Source of the DNA: Oceanococcus sp041624435 | Lineage (GTDB): Bacteria; Pseudomonadota; Gammaproteobacteria; Nevskiales; Oceanococcaceae | DNA: 7,052 nt | Reading direction: 5' to 3' | Assembly (NCBI GenBank): GCA_041624435.1 | Contig: JBFJVB010000169.1 | Span: 1 to 7,052 of the forward strand | In this document: positions 1 through 6,700 of the stretch, in pieces | Numbering within the stretch: the stretch's first letter is position 1 | Layout of the letters: each line of letters begins with the position of its first letter | The notes under the pieces: model-generated | Seen by the model: the letters and a program-made list of their open reading frames with translations, nothing else | What the model was told of the DNA's origin: nothing | The model's database searches: none | Made by a program: the position numbers and the translations under genes

Positions 1-924
1 CAGGCGCACCATCCGGACCTGGCGGACCGGGTCCGGTTCCGAGGCGAGACCGTCAAGCAGCGCGATCGCGGCGGCGCGGTCGTTGCAGACCGGCAGCACG
101 TCGCAGCCGGCCGCGAGCGCGAGCCGGGCGCGCTCGACGATGCCGCCGAAGGCGGCGGCGCCCGCCATCGACAGGTCGTCGGCGAAGACCGCGCCAGTGA
201 AGCGCAGCTGGCCGCGCAGGCAATCGCTGATCCAGCGCTGCGACAGGCTCGCCGGCCGCTCGTCGACGGCCTCGAAGACGACGTGGGCGGCCATCACCGA
301 TGGCAGTCCGTTCGCGAGCAGGCGCCGGTAGGGGCGCAGGTCGGCCTCGATGTCGGCCCATTGACGCCGGTCCACGGGCAGCGCGACGTGCGAGTCGGCG
401 GCGACGGCACCGTGGCCCGGGAAGTGCTTCGCGGTGGCGGCCATGCCGGCCTCGCGCATGCCGCGCCGATGCGCCCGGGCCAGGGCGCTGACCGCCTCCG
501 GCTCCGCGCTGAAGGCCCGGTCCCCGATGATTTGCGACACCCCGCCATCCAGATCCAGGACCGGGGCAAAGGCCAGATCCACGTCCACGGCCCGCAACTC
601 GGCGGCCAGCAACCAGCCACCGGCGGCGGCGGCGCGCAGCGCCTGCTGCGGCCGCTCGGCATAGGCCTGGCCATAGCGTCCAACGGCCGGTAGCCGCAGA
701 AAGCCACTGCGGAAACGCTGCACGCGTCCGCCTTCCGTATCGGCCGCGACCAGCACTTCGGGGCGAATGGCGCGAATCTGCGCAACCAGCGCCTGCAGCT
801 GCACCGGGTTGGCGTAATTCCGCGTGAACAGAATCACCCCGCCCACCGCGCGATGGCGCAGTTGTTCGGCTTCGGCGCGCGACAGTTCCCGCCCGACCAG
901 ATCGAGCATGACCGGACCTAACAC
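1..924 (-). CDS. nagZ: Beta-N-acetylhexosaminidase NagZ, 3' end cut by the window
   Basis: This is a cytoplasmic family 3 glycoside hydrolase that removes GlcNAc from GlcNAc-1,6-anhydroMurNAc-peptides during peptidoglycan recycling. The window holds 308 codons against about 341 in E. coli, so roughly the last 30 residues are missing. Visible motifs in order are GPVMLD at residues 3-8, FTRNY near 30-35, DTEGGRVQRF from Asp62 (substrate-binding region), KHFPGHG at 166-172, ADSH ending in His179 (dyad histidine, His176 in E. coli and Salmonella) and FADDLSM with nucleophile Asp249 (Asp248 there). The GTG at 924 is chosen because it keeps the conserved LGPVMLD start. The first in-frame ATG (909) would remove it, and an in-frame stop lies at 949-951. 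TGGA at 932-935 is a weak Shine-Dalgarno. The gene begins 24 bases after the YkuD gene, probably in one operon. Local GC is higher than in the other genes. The family call is secure; the exact start is less so. Confidence 0.95.
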   Translation of the reverse strand, partial: MLGPVMLDLVGRELSRAEAEQLRHRAVGGVILFTRNYANPVQLQALVAQIRAIRPEVLVAADTEGGRVQRFRSGFLRLPAVGRYGQAYAERPQQALRAAAAGGWLLAAELRAVDVDLAFAPVLDLDGGVSQIIGDRAFSAEPEAVSALARAHRRGMREAGMAATAKHFPGHGAVAADSHVALPVDRRQWADIEADLRPYRRLLANGLPSVMAAHVVFEAVDERPASLSQRWISDCLRGQLRFTGAVFADDLSMAGAAAFGGIVERARLALAAGCDVLPVCNDRAAAIALLDGLASEPDPVRQVRMVRL

Positions 925-948
925 GGTGAGATCCAGACGGCAGCGAAA

Positions 949-1431
949 TCAGACATGTATATTCACCACGCAATTGACCGGCACTGCGGCGTACAAGGCC
1001 ATCACATCCGCGTTGCTCATGCGGATACAGCCGTGGGATACCGGTTCGCCCAGACGGTCTTCCTCCGGCGTGCCGTGGATATAGATAAACCGCGACTGGG
1101 TATCCACCGGGCCATAGCGGTTCAATCCGGGCTCCAGCCCACCCAGCCACAGAATGCGACTCAGAATCCAGTCCCGATCCGGGGCCGTCGCCGCCAGGGC
1201 TGCGGAATAGATCTCACCGGTGGGCCGCCGTCCGACGAAGACCGCGCCGGCCGGAGCCTGAGCGCCGATTTTCGCCCGGATCCGGTGGCGTCCCCGGGGC
1301 GTGCAGCCGCTGTCTCGACACTCACCCGGACCGTTACGCGCACTGGACACCTTGAACTCGCGCACCACCGTGCCGGCGGCGAGCAGACGCAGGCGCTGCC
1401 GGCCCAGATCAATGTCCAGGCTGGTACTCAT
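949..1431 (-). CDS. Small YkuD-fold L,D-transpeptidase family protein without signal peptide, possible cytoplasmic L,D-carboxypeptidase
   Basis: The 160-residue protein is a single YkuD domain. It carries the family signature: His119 in YIHGTPEE, then SHGCIRM at 132-138 with His133 and catalytic Cys135. TPRGRHRIRAKIG at 44-56 and FVGRRPTGEIYS at 65-76 are, as I recall, typical of short proteobacterial homologues. The family attacks the peptide bond after the diamino acid at position 3 of peptidoglycan stems through an acyl-enzyme on cysteine. Most members are exported or anchored, but this N-terminus (MSTSLDIDLGRQRL) has no hydrophobic signal segment, lipobox or membrane helix. Four cysteines (38, 43, 135, 154) also fit a reducing compartment. 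Acinetobacter ElsL, a signal-less YkuD protein, has been linked to cytoplasmic peptidoglycan recycling. With nagZ next door, a tetrapeptide-to-tripeptide L,D-carboxypeptidase is my preferred inference. The ATG overlaps the rlmD stop as ATGA and lacks a clear Shine-Dalgarno, which suggests translational coupling. Confidence 0.88.
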   Translation of the reverse strand: MSTSLDIDLGRQRLRLLAAGTVVREFKVSSARNGPGECRDSGCTPRGRHRIRAKIGAQAPAGAVFVGRRPTGEIYSAALAATAPDRDWILSRILWLGGLEPGLNRYGPVDTQSRFIYIHGTPEEDRLGEPVSHGCIRMSNADVMALYAAVPVNCVVNIHV

Positions 1432-2744
1432 GCGGGAGAAAACGCCGCAATCGATTCCACATGCCCGGTATGGGGAAACATGTCCATCACCCCCGCTGCC
1501 GTGCAGCGATAACCGGCGGCCGCGATGATTTTTGCATCCCGCGCCAGACTGGCTGGATGACAGGAGACGTAAACGATGCGCTGCGGATGCTTGGCCAGCA
1601 ACGCCGGCAGGATCTGCTCGGCGCCCGCACGGGGCGGATCGAGCAACACCTTGTCGAAACCGGAGTTTAACCAGGGCGCGCCCTGCTGCGGCTCGAACAG
1701 ATCAGCCACATGATATTGGGCCTGCAGGCCCTGGCGCTGCGCATTCGCCCGGCCGCGCTCGACCAGGCTGGCTTCGCCCTCGACGGCAATCACTTGCGCG
1801 CCGCTGCGGGCCATGGGCAAGGTGAAATTACCCAGGCCGGCAAACAACTCCAGGACCCGATCCCCGGCGTGCAAATCGAGCAGATCCAGCGCATGGGGGA
1901 TCATCTTGCGGTTCAACTCGGCATTGACCTGGACGAAATCCATCGGCGTGAACTCCAGATCCACACCGTACTGGGGCAAGGCGTAGCGCAGCACGGGCGC
2001 GTCGGCTTCCAGCGCTACGACGGAATCGGGGCCCGCGGACTGCAGGTAGATCCACAGCCCCGTGCGCTGGCCAAAATCACGCAGACGCTGCACGTCTTCG
2101 GCCGACAAGGGATCAAGATGGCGAAACACCAGACAGACGGACTCATCTCCGGCGGCCACCTCGATCTGCGGGATACGCTCGCGCGCCTGCAAGGTTTCCA
2201 CCAGCGCAGCCAGTTCGGCCAGGCGCTCGCCGACGCGGGCGTCGAGGACCTCGCAGCGCCCGATGTCCGCCACGTACGGCTTACCGCGCTCACGGAACCC
2301 GACCAGCACCCGGCCCTTCTTGTGGACATATTTGACCGCCAGCCGGGCGCGTCTGCGGTACGCCCACAAGGGTCCGGCCAAAGGCTCAAGCCAGCGCTCC
2401 GGCGTCACCTCACCGATCCTGGCGAACACCTCGGCCAGATGTTTCTGCTTGGCCTCAAGCGCACGATCTGGGCGCAGATGCTGCAGACTGCAGCCCCCGC
2501 AATAGCCAAAATGCGGGCATTTGGGCTCCACCCGATCCGGACTGCGACTGTGCAGTTCCAGCAATTCACCCTCGTCGTAACGCCGTCGACGACTGCTCAA
2601 GCGGTACTGAATCGATTCCCCTGGCAGGGCATCGGCCACAAACACCGTTTTGCCCTCATGGCGACACACGCCGCGCCCGTCATGGGTCAGGTCCAGCACC
2701 TCGCCCTGGCGGGGTTCTCGATCGACTTTTCTTCTTCCTATCAA
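1428..2744 (-). CDS. rlmD: 23S rRNA (uracil-1939-C5)-methyltransferase RlmD
   Basis: RlmD (formerly RumA/YgcA) methylates C5 of U1939 in 23S rRNA using S-adenosylmethionine. Its 438 residues compare with 433 in E. coli. An N-terminal TRAM-type RNA-binding domain spans about 10-65. The iron-sulfur ligands are Cys76, Cys82 and Cys85 (in CPHFGYCGGC) and Cys164. The central region includes FTPMDFVQVN at 265-274. The Rossmann methyltransferase domain shows VLELFAGLGNFTLP at 297-310, LLDPPRAGA at 367-375, catalytic Cys395 in YVSCHPASLARD, and the C-terminal MFPHTGHVES with probable general base Glu430. Translation starts at TTG 2742-2744. It is the only candidate after an in-frame TAG at 2754-2756 that leaves the TRAM domain whole, and AGGA stands 7 bases upstream. 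A GTG at 2697-2699 would cut into TRAM. The gene follows the cysM terminator directly and overlaps the YkuD gene by 4 bases. All key residues are present. Confidence 0.97.
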   Translation of the reverse strand: MIGRRKVDREPRQGEVLDLTHDGRGVCRHEGKTVFVADALPGESIQYRLSSRRRRYDEGELLELHSRSPDRVEPKCPHFGYCGGCSLQHLRPDRALEAKQKHLAEVFARIGEVTPERWLEPLAGPLWAYRRRARLAVKYVHKKGRVLVGFRERGKPYVADIGRCEVLDARVGERLAELAALVETLQARERIPQIEVAAGDESVCLVFRHLDPLSAEDVQRLRDFGQRTGLWIYLQSAGPDSVVALEADAPVLRYALPQYGVDLEFTPMDFVQVNAELNRKMIPHALDLLDLHAGDRVLELFAGLGNFTLPMARSGAQVIAVEGEASLVERGRANAQRQGLQAQYHVADLFEPQQGAPWLNSGFDKVLLDPPRAGAEQILPALLAKHPQRIVYVSCHPASLARDAKIIAAAGYRCTAAGVMDMFPHTGHVESIAAFSPA

Positions 2745-2751
2745 CTCTGTG

Positions 2752-2755
2752 TCCT
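2752..2755 (-). promoter_or_regulatory. Shine-Dalgarno site that fixes the rlmD TTG start
   Basis: On the minus strand AGGA is followed by a 7-base spacer (CACAGAG) and TTG. This is near-ideal spacing and supports the uncommon start codon. Its first A directly follows the six-T tract of the upstream terminator, so the hairpin and the ribosome binding site are adjacent on any transcript that reads through. Confidence 0.75.
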
Positions 2756-2778
2756 AAAAAATTCGGCCTGCGGGCCGA
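2756..2778 (-). terminator. Intrinsic terminator downstream of cysM, abutting rlmD
   Basis: Read on the minus strand, TCGGCC (2778-2773), loop CGCA (2772-2769) and GGCCGA (2768-2763) form a perfect 6-bp stem with five G-C pairs. An A and then six T residues (2761-2756) follow. This is the layout of a Rho-independent terminator, placed 95 bases past the cysM stop. It would end the glutamate dehydrogenase-cysM transcript. The plus strand has no T tract after the stem, so it acts in one direction only. The first rlmD codon lies only 11 bases beyond, which leaves little room for a promoter between the two. Confidence 0.8.
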
Positions 2779-2872
2779 TCTGGTGGAGCTATTCTGGCCT
2801 GACTCGTGGTGCCAATTCGCCGATCGAGCGGCAGCGCTCAGTTTGACGAAGGCGCATCACAAGCGTGGGCAA
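2779..2872 (-). other. cysM-rlmD intergenic stretch with a small hairpin and no convincing promoter
   Basis: This is the 3' region of cysM before the terminator. It contains a perfect 5-bp inverted repeat with a 4-base loop (GAGCG/CGCTC, 2826-2839) that lacks a T tract. A TTGGCA at 2810-2815 on the minus strand resembles a -35 box. The candidate -10 sequences 14 to 18 bases downstream (around AGAATA, 2790-2795) are poor, so I do not call a promoter. No tRNA fold or small coding frame is evident on either strand. If rlmD has its own promoter it probably lies here or in the 3' end of cysM, upstream of the terminator hairpin. Confidence 0.35.
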
Positions 2873-3757
2873 TCAGGCAGGATAAACGCCGGTGCTGATG
2901 TAACGGTCCCCGCGATCACACACGATGCTGACGATCATGGCATCCCGCAATGTCCGGGCCAGCTCCAGGGCACAAAACAGGGCACCGCCCGAAGACACCC
3001 CGGCAAAGATGCCCTCTTGCCTGGCCAGCTCACGCATACAGGCCTCGGCATCCTGCTGGGAGACCTCCATGACCCGATCCACCCGGCGGTCATCGTAGAT
3101 GCGCGGGAGGTATTCGGTCGGCCAGCGCCGGATGCCGGGAATGGACGACTCCCCGGACGGCTGCACGCCGACGATTTCAATCGCCGGATTCTGCTCCTTG
3201 AGGTATTGGGAACAGCCCATGATCGTGCCGGTTGTACCCATCGAAGACACAAAATGAGTAACCCGGCCACCGGTATCGCGCCAGATCTCCGGCCCGGTTC
3301 CGGTGTAATGCGCGCGCGGATTATCCGGGTTGGCGAACTGATCCAGAACCTTGCCCTCGCCTGCCGCCTGCATCTGCAGGGCGAGATCGCGGGCGCCTTC
3401 CATGCCCTGCTCCTTGGTCACCAGAATCAGTTCGGCGCCAAAGGCTTTCATCGCCGCTCGCCGCTCGGCGGACAAATGCTCCGGCATGATCAAACTCATG
3501 CGATAGCCTTTCATCGCCGCAACCATCGCCAGGGCGATACCGGTGTTGCCACTGGTCGCCTCAATCAAACGGTCGCCCGGTTTGATCTCACCGCGTTTTT
3601 CGGCCTGCTGAATCATCGCCAGCGCCGGACGGTCCTTGACCGAGCCGGCAGGGTTATTGCCCTCGAGCTTGGCCAGAATCAGATTGCCGGTTTCCGCCCC
3701 CAGGCGCTGCAGACGGACCAGCGGCGTATTGCCGACGAAATCTTCTAGAGTATGCAT
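2873..3757 (-). CDS. cysM: Cysteine synthase B (O-acetylserine sulfhydrylase B) CysM
   Basis: CysM is a cytoplasmic PLP enzyme that makes cysteine from O-acetylserine and sulfide, or S-sulfocysteine from O-acetylserine and thiosulfate. The 294 residues align almost without gaps to the 303-residue E. coli enzyme and stop a few residues after STGVY. PLP would bind Lys41 in NNPAGSVKDR. TSGNTG at 68-73 is the substrate-binding loop, SSMGTTGT at 171-178 the phosphate-binding loop, and GVSSGG at 253-258 the pyridine-nitrogen contact region. IPGIRRWPTEYLP at 206-218, with Arg210, Arg211 and Trp212, is the hydrophilic pocket that separates CysM from CysK and admits thiosulfate, so the B-type call is firm. 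The ATG at 3757 gives the conserved start (MHTLEDFVGNTPLV). It lies 10 bases after the glutamate dehydrogenase stop with no clear Shine-Dalgarno, suggesting co-transcription and perhaps reinitiation. An intrinsic terminator follows. Confidence 0.97.
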   Translation of the reverse strand: MHTLEDFVGNTPLVRLQRLGAETGNLILAKLEGNNPAGSVKDRPALAMIQQAEKRGEIKPGDRLIEATSGNTGIALAMVAAMKGYRMSLIMPEHLSAERRAAMKAFGAELILVTKEQGMEGARDLALQMQAAGEGKVLDQFANPDNPRAHYTGTGPEIWRDTGGRVTHFVSSMGTTGTIMGCSQYLKEQNPAIEIVGVQPSGESSIPGIRRWPTEYLPRIYDDRRVDRVMEVSQQDAEACMRELARQEGIFAGVSSGGALFCALELARTLRDAMIVSIVCDRGDRYISTGVYPA

Positions 3758-3767
3758 TGCGCCAAGT

Positions 3768-6700
3768 TTACAGGCTCAGGCGCTGAAGCTCTCCCAAAGC
3801 GATGGTCAGGCTCGCGAACTCGTTGTTTGACAAGGTTTCCAGTTCATGCAGCCGCAGTTCAGCAAACTCCAGTTGCGCGGCATTTTCACTCAGCCAGTTC
3901 TGCATCCGTTGCTGTGCCGTATCGCCTTCGCTTTGCAAGGCCCGACTCACAACCAGGCGGTGGAGGCTGTAGGCCTCCTCCCGCATATTGTTGCGTGCCA
4001 GAGCTTGCCACCGCCCCTCCACCCGCAAGCGGTTGATCTCCGATAGCAACCAGGGCAGGCGCAGGCGCTCTCCCAGCTCGAAATACACGCGCGCCACCTG
4101 ACCCACAGCGTAGCCGGAACTTTCACCCAGCATCGCCACGTCGAGGGCCGAGCCGATCACGTGATGATTCGCATAGGCCGAGGCAATGTCATCGCTGACA
4201 CCCATTTGCTGCATGTCCTGCGCATAGCGCTGACGCTGCTGTTGATAGGCCGCAGGCAAGACCTCATCCAGCGAGCTTTCCAGCACCTGGGCCGGCTCGG
4301 CAAAACGCTCGATCAAGGCGCTCAAGGAATCGACACCAGGTACGTTGCGCAGAAACCAGGAGCTCACATGTTTGAGCAAGCCGCTGACCCGTTCCATCAG
4401 CAGGTACTGAACCAGAATCGGAAGCTTGCCATCACAGGCCTCGATCGCCGCGAAGCGCTCCTCGGCCTGAAAGATCTCCCGGGCAGCCAGATAGACCAGC
4501 ACCGGCTTGTCCCGGCTCAGGCCGCGGTCCAGTGCCGTGCGATGGGCAAACGTGACGCCCATCCGGTTGACGGTCTGATTGGTGATTACGGTGGCCACGA
4601 TCTCGCGCCGCAGATAATGGGCCTTCAGCGCGGCCGGCTGCGAATCCCGCAGCGCCGGCGGAAAATAGGTCAGCAGATCTTTTTCCAGATACGGATCATC
4701 GGGCAGGCCGGAGCCCAGTACGGACTGATACAGCGAGATCTTCCCATACGAGAGCAACACCGCCTGCTCCGGCAGAGTCAGACCCTGGCGTTCGGCGCGA
4801 CGCTCGCTCACCCGTTCATCATCGGGCAAAAACTCGATGGCCCGATTGAGCAGGCCGTCCTTTTCCAGCATGCGCATGAAATCGGCATGCTCATCCAGGC
4901 GCCCGACCGCCTGCTGCTGCATCAGCCCCAGGGCCTGCGTTTGCTGGTAGGAATCCCGCAGCACCCCGCTGGCCACGTCCGCGGTCATCGACTCGAGCAG
5001 GCGGTTGCGGTCCTCCAGCGCCAGACTCTGCTCGTCCAGCAGTTTGTTCAGCGGGATCTTGATATTGACCTCGCGGTCAGACGAATTGACTCCACCGGCA
5101 TTGTCATTGAAATCGGTGATCACCCGACCGCCGTGCAGGGCGAATTCCACCCGTCCCAGCTGGGTCATGCCCAGGTTGCCGCCCTCACCCACGATCTTGC
5201 AGCGCAGTTCACGGCCATCGATACGCAGGGCGTCGTTGGCGCGATCCCCAACATCCTGATGGCTTTCCTGCCGCGATTTCACATAGGTCCCGATGCCCCC
5301 GTTCCACAGCAGGTCCACCGGCGCCTTGAGAATCTCGTGCAGTAAGGCGGTCGGCGTCAGACGGGCCTGCTCAATGCCCAGCGCCTTGCGCGCCTGCGGA
5401 GACAGTTCGATCTGCTTGGCCGAGCGTTCATACACGCCCCCGCCCTCGGAAATCAGCTCAGACTTGTAATCGGCCCAACTGGACCGAGGCAATTCGAACA
5501 GGCGTTTGCGTTCGGCAAAGCTAGCCGCCGCATCCGGATTCGGATCGATAAAGATATGCAGGTGATTGAAGGCCGCCACCAGGCGGGTGTGGGGGGAAAG
5601 CAGCATGCCATTGCCGAATACGTCGCCCGCCATATCGCCAACGCCAACGCAGGTGAAATCCTGGGCCTGGCAATCGATATCGATTTCCCGGAAATGGCGT
5701 TTGACGGATTCCCAGGCGCTGCGCGCCGTGATCCCCATCTTCTTGTGGTCGTAACCAACCGACCCGCCGGAGGCGAACGCATCACCCAGCCAGAAGCCGT
5801 ATTCGGCGGACACGCTGTTGGCGATATCCGAAAAGCTGGCCGTGCCCTTGTCCGCGGCCACGACCAGGTAGGGATCGTCGTCGTCACGCCGCAGCACCTC
5901 GGGCGGTGGCACGATGCTGCCATCCACCAGGTTGTCGGTGATATCCAGCAGGCCGCGAATAAACGTCTTGTAACATTCGATGCCGGCGGCCATGAAGGCC
6001 TCACGGTCCAGCCCCGCCAAGGAGCGCTTGACCACGAACCCACCTTTGGCGCCCACCGGCACGATGACCGCGTTCTTGACCATCTGCGCCTTGACCAGGC
6101 CCAGCACCTCGGTGCGGAAATCCTGACGTCGATCGGACCAGCGCAAGCCCCCTCGCGCCACCTTGCCACCGCGCAGATGAATCCCTTCCACGTCCGGCGA
6201 ATACACGAAGGCTTCGAACATCGGTTTGGGCAGCGGCAGTTCGTCAATTCCGGCCGGGTCCAATTTCAAGCTGATATAGGGCTTGGGCAGCCCCTGTGGA
6301 TCGCGTTGGTAGAAATTGGTTCGCAGACACGCCGTGACCACGCTGATGAACGCCCGCAGCACGCGATCCACATCCAGAGAGCTGATGGCATCCAGCGACT
6401 GGTTCAGGCGGGCGGTAAGGGATTCGATCTGGCCGTCACGGCTTGCCGCGTCGAACTGCGGGTCAAAGCGGGCTTCGAACAGGCGCACCAGATCGGAGGC
6501 GATGGTGGCATGCTGGCTGAGAATATCCTCGATGTAATTCTGGCTGTATGGCCAGGCCGTTTGCAGCAGGTATTTGCAGATCGTGCGCAGCAGGGCGGCC
6601 TGACGCCAATCCAGTCCGGCGGTCAGCACCAGGCTATTGATGCCGTCATCTTCGACTTCGCCGCGAATTGTCCGTCCGAAGGCGTCTTCGAACAGCGTCC

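Noticed and set aside
294..785. Minus-strand 163-codon frame inside nagZ
   Set aside because: It is the third frame of the same GC-rich DNA, Arg/Pro/Ser/Trp-rich with no motif. NagZ reads through here with KHFPGHG and DTEGGRVQRF.
53..1150. Minus-strand frame of 365 codons spanning nagZ and part of the YkuD gene
   Set aside because: It is out of frame with both real genes, extremely Arg/Gly/Ala-rich, and explained by high GC. The nagZ frame carries all catalytic motifs.
2790..2815. TTGGCA as the -35 box of an rlmD promoter
   Set aside because: The -35 match is good, but no acceptable -10 hexamer lies 16-18 bases downstream, so a promoter call is not supported.
2826..2839. Inverted repeat GAGCG-GCAG-CGCTC as a second terminator after cysM
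   Set aside because: The stem is only 5 bp and no T tract follows on either strand. The hairpin at 2756-2778 is a far better terminator.
1710..2846. Long plus-strand open frame (378 codons) opposite rlmD
   Set aside because: It is antisense to a fully conserved gene, crosses the terminator and intergenic stretch, and its product shows no recognisable family. Open antisense frames are expected in GC-rich coding DNA.
2783..3748. Plus-strand open frame (321 codons) opposite cysM
   Set aside because: It mirrors the cysM reading frame and has a low-complexity His/Gln/Arg/Gly-rich composition with no domain. cysM itself is unmistakable.
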